Notes: generated by a model from the sequence alone, not told the origin. A stretch of DNA of 45,099 nt from Pseudoalteromonas sp. S16_S37 (GCF_014694405.1 NZ_JAAUWV010000037.1:1-45099), one strand, 5' to 3'. Counted from the first letter of the stretch, positions 5,711 through 16,038 are shown. Numbers and translations: made by a program.

Positions 5711-7534
5711 TTAAGCTTTGTCATGCAAATGGTTAAATATCTTTTCAGCCGTTTTGGGGCTGATCCCTGGAACTTGTTTTAGTTGATGGATATTAGCAGA
5801 TTTTACCCCCTGCATTCCCCCTAAATACTTCAACAGTGCCTGACGACGTTTATGTCCGACGCCTTCAATTTCTTCTAAAACAGATTGATTACGCTGTTTT
5901 TGTCTTTTGTTTCTATGCCCTGCTATGGCAAAGCGGTGTGACTCATCGCGAATATGCTGGATCAGATGTAATGCAGGAGAATCACTATCTAAGTTGACCG
6001 TTCTTCTTCCCCCATCAATGAGCAACGTTTCTAATCCGGGTTTTCGGCTAGTACCTTTCGCGACACCCACGAGCAATGGTAACTTATCTAGAGGCCAATC
6101 AGCAAAAAAAGCTTCCGCTCTTCCCAACTGACCTTTACCACCATCTATAAAAATAACGTCTGGTACTTTTGCTTCATCTTGCAATTTGCCGTAACGCTTA
6201 TTCAATGCAAAATCCATAGCGGCATAGTCATCACCCGGTGTAATACCCGTTACGTTATAGCGCCGATATTCTTTGTTATTAGGTCCTTGCGCATCAAATA
6301 CCACACAAGATGCCACTGTGTTCTCACCCATCGTATGGCTAATATCAAAGCACTCCATCCGCTGAATATCACTTAACTGTAATGCCTCTTTTAACAACGC
6401 ATAGCGTTTATTAATAGAATCTTGTGCGCTTTGTTTTACAGCAATACTATTCGCTGCATTTTTATTTGCCAGAGCCAAGTACTGAGCGCGCTCTGAGCGA
6501 ACTTGCGCCCTTAACTGTACTTTTCTTTGTGCTACTTCACTTAACGCATGGGCTAGCTCATCCTGCTCTACCAAAGCAAAGGGCAACACTACCTCTTTGG
6601 CTATTCGGCTATTGGTACCACCACTGAGATAATATTGACCAATAAACGAGGTTAGTATTTCATCCTCAAGAGAGTCTTTAGGCACTTTAGGAAAATAGGT
6701 TTTCGTTCCCAGAATTTTATGTTCTCTGATCATCAGCATATGAATGGCGCAAATACCATTTTGTTGCACAAAGCCAATCACATCCATTTCCGCAAAGTTC
6801 CCTGCCACCGACTGCTGTTCTTGCATTTGTCTTAGTAAAGCGATTTGGTCTCGATACTTGGCCGCCATTTCAAAATTTAACGCCATACTGGCATTTTCCA
6901 TGCGTGTTACCAGTGTTGCGATAACCTGTTGGGACTTGCCATTTAAAAATTGGCGAACCATATCCACTTGATCTTGATATTCTTCGTCCGACACTTTGCC
7001 AACACATGGCGCAGAACACCTTTTTAGCTGATGCTGCAGGCAAGGACGACTACGAGCTCGATAATAAGCATCTTCACATTGGCGAACAGGAAATATTTTT
7101 TGCATCAACCGCAAGCTTTCCGACACTGCAGCGCTACTCGGGAAGGGACCAAAATACTCGCCTTTATACTTCCTCGCGCCACGGTGAAAAGCCAATCTAG
7201 GATGTTTATGGCCACTTAAGAAAATATACGGATAAGATTTGTCATCACGCAGCAGGATATTATATCTTGGCTGATACTTTTTAATGAGATTGTTTTCAAG
7301 TAATAATGCTTCAGTCTCAGTATTAGTCAACGTGACTTCAATATGACAAATGTTACTAACTAAAACTCGGGTCTTGCTATCAGGGATATTGCTACGGAAG
7401 TAGCTAGAAACACGCTTTTTGAGATTTTTAGCTTTACCTACGTAAATTACCTGATGTTCATCGTCGTACATACGATAAACACCAGGTTCAGTACTTAGGG
7501 TTTTTAAAAACGAGGTATGATTGAATACAGCCAT
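5711..7534 (-). CDS. uvrC: Excinuclease ABC subunit C
   Basis: UvrC makes the two incisions around a DNA lesion after UvrA and UvrB have marked it (nucleotide excision repair). The 607-residue length is usual. The domains in order are: the GIY-YIG nuclease (GVYRMYD ... VIYVGKAKNLKKRV, residues about 18-45) for the 3' cut; a Cys-rich segment (CLQHQLKRCSAPC); the UVR motif that binds UvrB (about residues 205-240); the RNase H-like domain for the 5' cut (ECFDISHTMGE and FIDGGKGQL carry the acidic residues); and C-terminal helix-hairpin-helix motifs (IEGVGHKRRQALL, VPGISPKTAEKI). It starts 12 bases after uvrY and is surely co-transcribed with it. Confidence 0.98.
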   Translation of the reverse strand: MAVFNHTSFLKTLSTEPGVYRMYDDEHQVIYVGKAKNLKKRVSSYFRSNIPDSKTRVLVSNICHIEVTLTNTETEALLLENNLIKKYQPRYNILLRDDKSYPYIFLSGHKHPRLAFHRGARKYKGEYFGPFPSSAAVSESLRLMQKIFPVRQCEDAYYRARSRPCLQHQLKRCSAPCVGKVSDEEYQDQVDMVRQFLNGKSQQVIATLVTRMENASMALNFEMAAKYRDQIALLRQMQEQQSVAGNFAEMDVIGFVQQNGICAIHMLMIREHKILGTKTYFPKVPKDSLEDEILTSFIGQYYLSGGTNSRIAKEVVLPFALVEQDELAHALSEVAQRKVQLRAQVRSERAQYLALANKNAANSIAVKQSAQDSINKRYALLKEALQLSDIQRMECFDISHTMGENTVASCVVFDAQGPNNKEYRRYNVTGITPGDDYAAMDFALNKRYGKLQDEAKVPDVIFIDGGKGQLGRAEAFFADWPLDKLPLLVGVAKGTSRKPGLETLLIDGGRRTVNLDSDSPALHLIQHIRDESHRFAIAGHRNKRQKQRNQSVLEEIEGVGHKRRQALLKYLGGMQGVKSANIHQLKQVPGISPKTAEKIFNHLHDKA

Positions 7535-7546
7535 TAAAGTGATAGA

Positions 7547-8197
7547 TTATCGTGTGGTATCAATATCTATCATTTTATGACGGATCGCTAGATGTGTTAA
7601 CTCTACATCTCCACCTACATTTAACTTTTCAAACATTCGGTAGCGATAGCTATTTACCGTTTTTGAACTCAAATTCAAACGCTCTGCAATATCTTGCGCT
7701 TTTTCACCTTTGGTGATCATCAGCATGATCTGCAACTCTCGCTCAGATAACGACTGAAACGGGTTTTCGTCATTACGACCACTAAATTGATTTAAAGCGA
7801 TTTGTTGCGCAATCTCTGGTGCGATATAGCGTTGCCCTGCGTTCACAGCTCTAATGGCATTAATCATTTCATCAGGACCAGCCCCTTTGGTCAGATACCC
7901 ATGTGCGCCAATTTGCATCACTTTACTAGGGAAAGGGTCTTCGCAATGAACCGTTAAAACAATCACTTTTACATCAGGGCAGTATCGGCAGATTTTCTTT
8001 GTCGCTTCCAAGCCTCCAATGCCTGGCATGTTCATATCCATTAACACAATATCTGGCTCATTTTGACGACAAAACGTAACCGCTTCCTCACCAGTTTTAG
8101 CTTCTCCGATCACTTTAAAACCACGAACGTCATCAAGTATACGTTTGATCCCTGTTCGTACAAGTTCATGATCATCAACTAAAAGTACGTTAATCAA
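7547..8197 (-). CDS. uvrY: BarA-type response regulator UvrY/GacA
   Basis: This is the response regulator of the BarA/UvrY (GacS/GacA) two-component system, which turns on Csr small RNAs and so controls carbon flow, motility and biofilm. The receiver domain has the acidic pair D8/D9 and the phosphorylated D54 (MDMNMPG). The C-terminal LuxR-type helix-turn-helix (LSERELQIMLMITKG ... LSSKTVNSYRYRMFEKL) is almost the same as in Escherichia coli UvrY. The start is TTG at 8195-8197, which aligns with the known N-terminus MINVLLVDDHELVR and follows a GAGGGTGAG ribosome site. The partner kinase is not in the window, which is normal for this family. Confidence 0.95.
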   Translation of the reverse strand: MINVLLVDDHELVRTGIKRILDDVRGFKVIGEAKTGEEAVTFCRQNEPDIVLMDMNMPGIGGLEATKKICRYCPDVKVIVLTVHCEDPFPSKVMQIGAHGYLTKGAGPDEMINAIRAVNAGQRYIAPEIAQQIALNQFSGRNDENPFQSLSERELQIMLMITKGEKAQDIAERLNLSSKTVNSYRYRMFEKLNVGGDVELTHLAIRHKMIDIDTTR

Positions 8198-8373
8198 TAG
8201 CTCACCCTCTCACTGTTACCTTGGCCGTTATGTTTGTTATTTTACAACGTATCAAGTTACCATACCAATATATAAATTTTTAAATATTCACAAAAAACAG
8301 GTTAATTTATTTACAAAATAATCACACTTTAGTGACGCTAGGCGTAGATATAAGTCTAGTGCAATATCCTATT

Positions 8374-9519
8374 CTACGCTCGTTGAGAAAAACGGTTAAC
8401 CCACAATGCAATAACACCATCACCCGTAACATTACATGCAGTACCAAAACTATCTTGCGCTAAATACAATGCAATCATCAAAGCAACCGCTGCTTCATTG
8501 AATCCCAGCATTGAAGTCAGCAGGCCCAAAGCAGACATTACAGCCCCACCAGGTGCACCAGGTGCTGCAATCATAACGATACCAAGCATAAGTACAAATG
8601 GCAGCATTTGTACTAAAGAAGGCACCGCCATGCTTGGTGAAAGTAACATAACAGCCATAGCACAAGTTACGATAGTGATGGTTGACCCTGACAAATGAAT
8701 GGTTGCACACAAAGGAACAGAGAAGTTTGCTACTTCTTCTTTAACGCCATTTGCTTTACTTGCTTGCAGTGATACGGGTATCGTAGCAGCACTCGACATA
8801 GTACCGATAGCTGTAAAATATGCTGGTAACATATTTTTGATAAGTTCTAATGGACTGCGCTTAAGTAAAATACCACTACCTATATAAAGCAGACTCAGCC
8901 ACAACCAGTGCATAACGATAGCTGCAAGTAGTACGATACCAAATGTGCTTAAAGTGTCCGCAACGGTTCCTGCAACCGCCATTTCTGCAAATACACCGGC
9001 AATGTAAATTGGCAATGCAGGAATAATGACCTTAGCCAGAAGTGCGTCTATTACATCGCGCCCTTGATCAACCACTTCTTTAAGTTTTACTAAGTTCAGT
9101 TGACTAATACCTATGCCAAAAATAAACGCGGTTGCCAATGCTGTCATCACCCCCATCAATGGAGCTATTTCTAAATCAATGTAACTTTTAACTTCAGTGC
9201 CCGACACAGCTTCATAGCCAATGGCTCCGTCAAAAAAAGGAATAAACGCGTTCACGAGCAATACAGCCAAAGTCCCTGCAACAATCGTCGAGCCATATGC
9301 AAAACCAACCGTTTTGCCTAGTAAATGTCCGGATCCCTGTGGTAAGCCAGCTATACCTGATGCGATAAAAAATAAAATAATGAGCGGAATAGTAAAATTG
9401 ATTAGTTGCCCCACAATTACTTTGGCTGTGTACAGTAGCTCTACCAATCCCATTGGGAAGTAAAACCCAACCAAAATACCACCTAATATACCAGCTATAA
9501 GTTTAAGAATTAACGACAT
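8374..9519 (-). CDS. Dicarboxylate/amino acid:cation symporter (DAACS family)
   Basis: The 381-residue membrane protein has about eight transmembrane segments plus two re-entrant loops. It belongs to the glutamate/dicarboxylate sodium or proton symporter family (GltP, DctA, SstT relatives). The serine-rich hairpin appears as GTMSSAATIPVS (about residue 240), and the second hairpin and cation-binding region as APGAPGGAVMSALG followed later by DSFGTACNVTGDG. It is slightly short for the family (usually 400-430). The substrate cannot be read from the sequence; an acidic amino acid or dicarboxylate is likely. It is a single gene with no obvious operon partner. Confidence 0.9.
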   Translation of the reverse strand: MSLILKLIAGILGGILVGFYFPMGLVELLYTAKVIVGQLINFTIPLIILFFIASGIAGLPQGSGHLLGKTVGFAYGSTIVAGTLAVLLVNAFIPFFDGAIGYEAVSGTEVKSYIDLEIAPLMGVMTALATAFIFGIGISQLNLVKLKEVVDQGRDVIDALLAKVIIPALPIYIAGVFAEMAVAGTVADTLSTFGIVLLAAIVMHWLWLSLLYIGSGILLKRSPLELIKNMLPAYFTAIGTMSSAATIPVSLQASKANGVKEEVANFSVPLCATIHLSGSTITIVTCAMAVMLLSPSMAVPSLVQMLPFVLMLGIVMIAAPGAPGGAVMSALGLLTSMLGFNEAAVALMIALYLAQDSFGTACNVTGDGVIALWVNRFSQRA

Positions 9520-9774
9520 AATACTTCTCTAACTAAATCGATTCGTTGTTGTATCATGTTTTGTAAAGCAATTACCACAAATGTATTAACTTGCCTGTAA
9601 ACTTATGTAAAGCACGCAAAGCATCCATGAGTAATTATTGCGCTGCCAGCCGATTTAGTGACCTAATCCATACTTAAATTCACCCTATTTAACTGCAATC
9701 CAGCGCGAAAAATTTGTTTACATCTGCACCATGTTATTTAATACCGTTTACATAATCTAGATAGTTTTAGCAGT

Positions 9775-12114
9775 ATGATACGTAAAGTTATTCTCGCCTT
9801 ATCCACGCTGGTAGCCGTAAACGCCATTGCCGATGAGCAAGCTGAACCCCTGCCCTTTATAAGTACTAATGCAATAATTGACGGTAAGCTTGATGAGCCT
9901 GTGTGGCAACAAGCAAAAAAGATAGCAATTAACAATGTAACTTGGCCGCAAGAAAACATACCCAGCCCAGTTTCTACAACCGCATACGTATATGAAAATG
10001 GCACCTCGTTGTTTGTGGCGTACAGAGCAAACGACCCAACCCCTGAACTGATCCGCGCCTTTTATAAAGACAGAGATAGAGTGTGGAATGACGACCTAGT
10101 TGGATTGAAAATAGACTCATTCAATAGCGGACGTAGTGCCTATCAGTTTTTTATCAACCCTTTGGGTGTACAACTTGATTCAATTGAAAATGAATTAACC
10201 AAAAGTGAAGATAGTTCATGGAACGGAATCTGGGACAGTGCCGGCACAATTGATGACCAAGGCTATACAGTTGAGATAGAAATACCCCTGCGTGTGCTTA
10301 ATTTTGACGACAGCAAGCAAGTAAAAAACATGGCTATGGAGTTTTTGCGATTTTTACCTCGCGATCAGCGCCTGAGGTTGTCAAACATGCAGATATCTCA
10401 TGCCAACAGCTGTTGGATCTGTCAAATGCCTGAATATTCGGGTTTTGCAAAAGCGAAGCAAGGTAATAACATTGCTATTATCCCTTCGTTGGTACTGAGT
10501 AAATCTCAAACGAGAGACATTGATGGCAGTGAAGTGCCAGATTGGCAAGATGATGATAAATCAGAGCCAGGCCTAGATGTAAAATGGGCGATCACCCCTG
10601 ATACTACAATCAATGCCACCCTTAATCCTGACTTTTCACAAGTTGAAGCAGATACAGGTCAACTCAGTGTAAACAATAGTTTTAGTTTATTCTTTCCTGA
10701 AAAACGTGCTTTTTTCCTTGATAATGCCGACTACTTTTCCTCCCATTTAAACTTAATTCATACCAGAAACATCGCCGCGCCCGATTATGGAATCAAGCTA
10801 TCAGGCAACAAGCTTGGACACACTTATGGTGTGTTTGTCACTAACGATGAGCAACTCAACGTGTTAGTACCAGGTAATTTAGGCTCTAGTGTTATTTCGC
10901 TAGAACAAAAAAGTGATAACGTAGCACTTCGCTATCGCTATGATGTCAACGATGGCCTTTCAATTGGCTCTAGCGCCACCATTCGAGACTCAAAAGACTA
11001 TAAAAACCAACTTATAAGTTTTGATACGAAATACAAGCCAACAACCAGCGATACTTTCAAAGTTCAACTACTTCGCTCAAATACGCAATATAGCCAAGCA
11101 TTTGCAGATGAGTTATGTGATGGAGATGATGGAGACTGCGCACAACTTCCTGCCACTGAATGTGTACAAGGTGAAGACTGTGATTTTAATGAAGGCGTTT
11201 TGCGTACACTCAATCAAGATGATTTAGATGGCTTAGGCTACTTTTTAAATTATGAGCACAACACTAAGCATTGGAGAACATTCACAAGCTATCAGAGCTA
11301 TGATGAAGGACTCAGAGCCGATATGGGTTTCATGTCTCAAGTAGACTTCAACAAGTTTTTAGCTGGTTTTGAATATCGTTGGTACGGCGAACAAGACAAC
11401 TGGTGGAACCGCGCTCGTTGGTACACCGATTGGGATATTACACATAATGACGATGGTGCATTATTGGAAAAAGAGATCCAAACAAATGTAGCCATTGATG
11501 GACCCTTGCAAAGCTTTATTGACTTTGGTGTAGAACACCGTAAACGCACGGGATTAAGACACAACAAAGCGAGCTTAAAAATTGATAATAATAGTGATCT
11601 TTTCTCAGAAAATACCCTTTGGACATACATGGAATTCAAACCGGTATCAGGTTTATTTGCAGGGTTAAACTTAAGAACAGGTAATAAAGTAGACTTGGCT
11701 AATAACCGAGTTGGGCAAATGCGTTTCGCTCGCCCTGTTATTAATCTAAACTTAGGGAAACACTTTGAAGTTAATTTTAGACACAGCTATGAAACGCTTA
11801 ATGCTGATGGTGCGCAAGTGTACACAGCTAACCTAACCGATGTGCGTTTAACTTATCAGTTCAACATCAACAGCTATTTACGTATCGCTGTGATCCATAC
11901 TGATATAGATAGAAATATCGAAAACTATATTGACGATGTAGATGCGCAATATAAAAGCTTAAGTACACAGCTTTTATATTCATACAAACTAAATCCTCAA
12001 ACGGTATTTTTTGCAGGCTATGCGGACAAAGGATATCAAGACGATGATTTGTCTAAATTGACCAAAGATGAAAAAACATTCTTCGCCAAATTTAGTTATG
12101 CTTGGCTAATGTAA
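9775..12114 (+). CDS. Outer-membrane protein with CBM9-like and DUF5916 domains
   Basis: The 779-residue protein has a signal peptide (about residues 1-19). A carbohydrate-binding-module-9-like beta domain follows at about residues 30-200 (IDGKLDEPVW, VWNDDLVGLKIDSF, GYTVEIEIPLRVL), then a long DUF5916 beta-barrel-like part. The conserved segment ATLNPDFSQVEADTGQ and FFPEKRAFFLDNADYF at about residues 280-325 is the hallmark of DUF5916. An acidic insert with four cysteines (ELCDGDDGDCAQLPATEC and GEDCDF) lies near residues 450-470. The family is common next to polysaccharide or peptide uptake genes in marine bacteria, but here it stands alone, so the ligand is unknown. Confidence 0.82.
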   Translation: MIRKVILALSTLVAVNAIADEQAEPLPFISTNAIIDGKLDEPVWQQAKKIAINNVTWPQENIPSPVSTTAYVYENGTSLFVAYRANDPTPELIRAFYKDRDRVWNDDLVGLKIDSFNSGRSAYQFFINPLGVQLDSIENELTKSEDSSWNGIWDSAGTIDDQGYTVEIEIPLRVLNFDDSKQVKNMAMEFLRFLPRDQRLRLSNMQISHANSCWICQMPEYSGFAKAKQGNNIAIIPSLVLSKSQTRDIDGSEVPDWQDDDKSEPGLDVKWAITPDTTINATLNPDFSQVEADTGQLSVNNSFSLFFPEKRAFFLDNADYFSSHLNLIHTRNIAAPDYGIKLSGNKLGHTYGVFVTNDEQLNVLVPGNLGSSVISLEQKSDNVALRYRYDVNDGLSIGSSATIRDSKDYKNQLISFDTKYKPTTSDTFKVQLLRSNTQYSQAFADELCDGDDGDCAQLPATECVQGEDCDFNEGVLRTLNQDDLDGLGYFLNYEHNTKHWRTFTSYQSYDEGLRADMGFMSQVDFNKFLAGFEYRWYGEQDNWWNRARWYTDWDITHNDDGALLEKEIQTNVAIDGPLQSFIDFGVEHRKRTGLRHNKASLKIDNNSDLFSENTLWTYMEFKPVSGLFAGLNLRTGNKVDLANNRVGQMRFARPVINLNLGKHFEVNFRHSYETLNADGAQVYTANLTDVRLTYQFNINSYLRIAVIHTDIDRNIENYIDDVDAQYKSLSTQLLYSYKLNPQTVFFAGYADKGYQDDDLSKLTKDEKTFFAKFSYAWLM

Positions 12115-12144
12115 AAGAATAAGTAAGACATTTTATATTTCTTT

Positions 12145-12178
12145 TGGCTATAAGCAAATTTGATATATCTTATAGCCA
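12145..12178. terminator. Inverted repeat between the DUF5916 gene and cysK
   Basis: TGGCTATAAG (12145-12154) and CTTATAGCCA (12169-12178) are perfect inverted repeats with a 14-base AT-rich loop, 30 bases after the stop codon. With no T-tract it could be a terminator of the upstream gene or a protein-binding palindrome in the cysK promoter region. Confidence 0.4.
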
Positions 12179-12253
12179 TTCCTTACTTCAGTTTTACGCA
12201 AAGCCAAGTAAAGTGTGATGTTAAGTAAAACCTATAGCACCTAAGGGAACACA

Positions 12254-13222
12254 ATGTCTAAGATTTTCGCTGATAACAGCCTAACTATTGGTCAAACTCC
12301 GATTGTAAAATTAAACCGCGTAACTGGCGGTAACGTGTACGCAAAAATTGAAGCGCGTAACCCAAGCTTCAGCGTAAAATGTCGTATTGGTGCTTCAATG
12401 ATCTGGGATGCTGAAAAATCTGGATTATTAACAAAAGATAAAGAGCTTATCGAACCAACTTCTGGAAATACTGGTATTGCACTGGCATTTGTAGCTGCAT
12501 CTCGCGGTTATAAGCTAACGTTAACAATGCCTAACACCATGAGTTTAGAGCGTCGCAAACTGTTAAAAGCACTAGGTGCAAATCTAGTCCTAACTGAAGG
12601 CGCTAAGGGTATGAAAGGGGCTATCGAAAAAGCCAATGAAATTCAGGCAAGCAACCCTGACAAGTATGTTCTTCTACAGCAGTTTGAAAACCCAGCCAAC
12701 CCTAAAATTCACTTTGAAACAACCGGCCCAGAGATTTTTGATGCAATGGACGGAAAAGTTGATTATTTCGTAGCTGGCGTAGGCACGGGTGGTACTATCA
12801 CTGGTACTACACGTTTCCTTAAAAAGGAGAAAGGACTTGATGTTAAAGCTATTGCTGTTGAGCCAGTTGACTCACCAGTGATCACGCAAACGCTTGCTGG
12901 AGAAGAAGTAAAGCCTGGTCCACACAAAATCCAAGGTATCGGCGCTGGTTTCATTCCTGGTAACTTAGATCTTGAGTTAATCGACGGCACGGAACTTGTT
13001 TCAAATGAAGAAGCAATCGAAATGGCACACCGATTAATGAAAGACGAAGGCATTTTAGTAGGCATTTCTTCAGGTGCAGCTGTAGTCGCGGCTAAACGTA
13101 TCGCTGAAAAACCAGAAAATGCAGATAAAAACATCGTGGTCATTTTGCCAAGTGCAACAGAGCGTTATTTATCTAGCCCGCTGTTTGCTGATGAGTTTTC
13201 TGAGCAAGAACTTGTTCAGTAA
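12254..13222 (+). CDS. cysK: Cysteine synthase A (O-acetylserine sulfhydrylase)
   Basis: CysK condenses O-acetylserine with sulfide to give cysteine, using pyridoxal phosphate in the cytoplasm. The 322-residue protein has the PLP lysine K42 in [15 protein letters not shown], the substrate loop [11 protein letters not shown], the phosphate-binding GTGGTITGT, and SSGAAVVAA near the C-terminus, all in their usual places. The start has a strong AAGGGAA site at 12243-12249. It is monocistronic, closed by the hairpin at 13241-13266. Regulation by CysB is expected for the family, but I could not assign a site with confidence. Confidence 0.97.
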   Translation: MSKIFADNSLTIGQTPIVKLNRVTGGNVYAKIEARNPSFSVKCRIGASMIWDAEKSGLLTKDKELIEPTSGNTGIALAFVAASRGYKLTLTMPNTMSLERRKLLKALGANLVLTEGAKGMKGAIEKANEIQASNPDKYVLLQQFENPANPKIHFETTGPEIFDAMDGKVDYFVAGVGTGGTITGTTRFLKKEKGLDVKAIAVEPVDSPVITQTLAGEEVKPGPHKIQGIGAGFIPGNLDLELIDGTELVSNEEAIEMAHRLMKDEGILVGISSGAAVVAAKRIAEKPENADKNIVVILPSATERYLSSPLFADEFSEQELVQ

Positions 13223-13240
13223 TACACTGTACAAATTCTA

Positions 13241-13266
13241 AAAAGCCGGCTTATGCCGGTTTTTTT
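13241..13266 (+). terminator. Intrinsic terminator of cysK
   Basis: AAAAGCCGGC-TTAT-GCCGGTTTTTTT, a GC-rich stem followed by seven or more T residues, 18 bases after the cysK stop. Confidence 0.9.
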
Positions 13267-13341
13267 GTTCCTAAAAAAGTTTGAAATATAACAATATTTT
13301 TCTAAACTTAAGTCACTATCTGCTAGAGCGATTAAAGAGAT

Positions 13342-14241
13342 ATGCGTACCATACTGGCATTGCTATTAACGCTTATTCCATTTACTACGGCAGCACAGGA
13401 TGTCGTCAACGTAGGCTATTTTAAAAACGCCACTTACCAACTTGTGCAGGGCAATACCTATAAGAATGGCTACCTGTACAATGCCAATGGGCGAAAGAAA
13501 ATGCTTCATGTGGTTACGCTTGATTGGCCCCCCTACATAGGACAAGCGTTGTGTAATAAAGGCTGGGTATTCCAATTTACTATCGCTCTTCTCGCTGAAC
13601 AAGATTACCCTGTTTACATCGAGTTTTTACCTTGGGCGCGCGCGGTGAGAAGCGCTGAAACGGGTAAAGCAGATATCCTCATGCCCGAATATTATATAGA
13701 AGATTCAGCGCCTTCAGATTATGTTACTGGCAAAACACGTCGTGAAGTTTTAGCCCTATCTAATTCTTTTCCTGGTGGAGAAATAGGCTTTTTAAAAAGA
13801 AAAGGCGACAAGGATCGTTTCGATGGCAATTTAAGCTCACTAAAGGGTCAAAAGATTGGGGTCGTTAGAGGTTATCAAAATACCCCGGAATTTGATGCCA
13901 TGATGGACAATGGTGAGTTTGTGATTGTGGAAGCCGTTGATGACTTACAGCTTGTTAAACTATTAGTCGCTAAACGCGTAGATTTGATTATTGGCGACCC
14001 AAAAGTACTTCGCTTTACGGTTAATTACTCAGATTTGTCAAAAAGTGAAAAGGTTAAGTTACTCAGCAATATTGAAAACGAGAGTAAACCAATCAAGTAC
14101 AACCACCTCTATTTTGCGTTAAGTAAAGAGTCTAGCCAATGGCGCCAGGTACTGGAAGATATAAACAAAAGCTTGTATCAATTTAGCAATCGGGGCGAAA
14201 CGCAAAGGATTATCGAAATGGGTAATTTAGAGTGCTTTTAA
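13342..14241 (+). CDS. Periplasmic solute-binding protein, family 3 type
   Basis: The 299-residue protein begins with a signal peptide (cleavage near TTAAQ, residue 18). It has the two-lobed bacterial extracellular solute-binding family 3 fold, judged from LDWPPYIG near residue 60, FLPWARAVRSAETGKADILMP, LKGQKIGVVRG and VDLIIGDPKVL. These are typical of ABC-type amino-acid-binding relatives, but no permease or ATPase gene is nearby. Such orphan members are common in Alteromonadales, and their ligand is usually unknown. The N-terminal 40 residues (DVVNVGYFKNATYQLVQG) before the first lobe are longer than usual. A strong hairpin follows directly after the stop codon. Confidence 0.8.
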   Translation: MRTILALLLTLIPFTTAAQDVVNVGYFKNATYQLVQGNTYKNGYLYNANGRKKMLHVVTLDWPPYIGQALCNKGWVFQFTIALLAEQDYPVYIEFLPWARAVRSAETGKADILMPEYYIEDSAPSDYVTGKTRREVLALSNSFPGGEIGFLKRKGDKDRFDGNLSSLKGQKIGVVRGYQNTPEFDAMMDNGEFVIVEAVDDLQLVKLLVAKRVDLIIGDPKVLRFTVNYSDLSKSEKVKLLSNIENESKPIKYNHLYFALSKESSQWRQVLEDINKSLYQFSNRGETQRIIEMGNLECF

Positions 14242-14270
14242 AAAAGAGCGCCAGCTGGCGCTCTTTTTTA
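14240..14270. terminator. Bidirectional terminator between the 13342 gene and putP
   Basis: AAAAAAGAGCGCCAG-CTGGCGCTCTTTTTTA is a near-perfect palindrome overlapping the stop of the upstream gene. It has an A-tract on one side and a T-tract on the other, so it serves both convergent genes. Confidence 0.9.
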
Positions 14271-14283
14271 ATCAAGCATTGCC

Positions 14284-15762
14284 TTAGAGTTCGGTTTGTA
14301 CTTTTTTGAACAGACTTTGAACTGGCTCACTTGGCTCAGAAGTCAGTAAACTAACACCAATAATCGCCGCGGACGATACGATGAAACCAGGGATAATTTC
14401 ATAAATAATGGCACTGAGTGCTTCGCCATTAATTGTAATAGGAGCATAGATCCAAAATAGTACGGTAGCAGCACCAGACACCATACCCGCTAGTGCCCCA
14501 TAAAAGTTCATTCGTTGCCAAAATAGACTTAGCAACACCAATGGTCCAAATGCCGCACCAAACCCTGCCCAAGCATTACTCACTAAGCTTAGGATTGAAC
14601 TATCTCTATCGTAAGCCAAATAAATAGCACACAGTGCAACGGCAACAACGCTTAGACGACCAACAAAAACCAGCTCTTTGTCAGTTGCTTCTCTGTGCAC
14701 AAAAATCTTATAGAAATCTTCAGTTAAAGAGCTAGAGCTCACCAAAAGTTGTGACGAGATTGTACTCATAATGGCCGCTAAAATAGCCGCAAGTAAGAAC
14801 CCGGCAATTAACGGATGGAACAACAATTGCGAGAGAATGAGGAAGATTGTTTCAGGGTCGTCAACAACAATACCTTTTTCATAAGAATAAGCCGCACCAA
14901 ACAATCCTGTGCCAACAGCGCCTAAGGCGGCCACAATCATCCAGGTCATACCGATACGACGTGCCGTTGGCATATCTTTAACGCTGCGCACCGACATAAA
15001 ACGCACAATGATATGAGGCTGACCAAAATATCCCAATCCCCACGACATAGCCGAGACAATACCAATCGCACCACCAGCACCTACCCATGTCATCATGTTA
15101 GGATTCACCGAGTTTAGCGTTGAGGACAGCGGCGCATCTAATAATGAAAATGTCACAACTGGTACTAAGATCAAGGCAATAAACATAATACAGCCTTGCA
15201 CAAAGTCAGTCAGGCTGACCGCTAGAAAACCGCCAAATAAGGTATATAACACAACTACACCTGTGGTGATATAAAGCCCTGACTCGTAGCTCATACCAAA
15301 AGAGCTTTCAAAAAGCTTACCACCGGCCACGACCCCTGATGAGGTATACAAGGTGAAAAATACGATGATGACAAGTGCTGACACAATACGCAGCGCATTG
15401 CCTCGGTCTTCAAAGCGATTAGCAAAGTAATCTGGGATGGTGATTGAATCGTTGGCAAGCTCAGTGTAAACACGCAATCTTGGCGCTACCAAGAAGTAGT
15501 TTAACCACGCACCAATTATCAAACCAATCGCAATCCAAGTGCTGCTAAAACCAGACACAAACATGGCACCTGGCAAGCCCATTAAAATCCAGCCACTCAT
15601 GTCAGATGCACCCGCTGATAACGCAGCGACACTCGGCGGCAAGCTTCGCCCACCAAGCATATAACCAGATACGTCACTGGTTGATTTACGATAAGCGTAT
15701 AGGCCAATGCCCAACATAACCACAAAGTATATGACTAACGAAATAATCGTGCCTAATTCCAA
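14284..15762 (-). CDS. putP: Sodium/proline symporter
   Basis: PutP imports proline with sodium across the inner membrane (SSS family). The protein has about 13 hydrophobic segments and the signature LSAGASDMSGWILMGLPGA, close to the Escherichia coli protein, where it holds the sodium and proline ligands. RFEDRGNALRI and FGMSYESGLY also match. I place the start at TTG 15760-15762 (492 residues): a perfect AAGGAGG lies 5 bases upstream and the N-terminus then aligns with the known PutP start. The longer frame from 15801 would include this ribosome site in the coding region. No putA gene is in the window. Confidence 0.95.
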   Translation of the reverse strand: MELGTIISLVIYFVVMLGIGLYAYRKSTSDVSGYMLGGRSLPPSVAALSAGASDMSGWILMGLPGAMFVSGFSSTWIAIGLIIGAWLNYFLVAPRLRVYTELANDSITIPDYFANRFEDRGNALRIVSALVIIVFFTLYTSSGVVAGGKLFESSFGMSYESGLYITTGVVVLYTLFGGFLAVSLTDFVQGCIMFIALILVPVVTFSLLDAPLSSTLNSVNPNMMTWVGAGGAIGIVSAMSWGLGYFGQPHIIVRFMSVRSVKDMPTARRIGMTWMIVAALGAVGTGLFGAAYSYEKGIVVDDPETIFLILSQLLFHPLIAGFLLAAILAAIMSTISSQLLVSSSSLTEDFYKIFVHREATDKELVFVGRLSVVAVALCAIYLAYDRDSSILSLVSNAWAGFGAAFGPLVLLSLFWQRMNFYGALAGMVSGAATVLFWIYAPITINGEALSAIIYEIIPGFIVSSAAIIGVSLLTSEPSEPVQSLFKKVQTEL

Positions 15763-16038
15763 AGTTACCTCCTTCGTTATGGGCACCCTACTCAATGACA
15801 ATTATCCAGCACGTACCTTTCTTATTGTCATTAAAAAGAGAGCCTTATTTGTTTTGTCTGACTATAACATGAATAAACCTCGCACCCCAGCATAGTCGTT
15901 AGAGTAGACTTCTCACTCTTTTATTCAGCAACTGTAAAGGCATGCTCACGTAAAAAAGGATGAATGGAAAAGCTAAAAATAGTGAAATAGAACCAAGCAG
16001 TCTATTATTTAAACAGTTAGGTTCGATTTTTTGTGTTT

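Noticed and set aside
9590..9765. TyrR-like boxes (TGTAAA...TTTACA) between the symporter and the DUF5916 gene
   Set aside because: The halves TGTAAA and TTTACA are present but not at the required 6-base spacing, and such sequences are common in AT-rich DNA.
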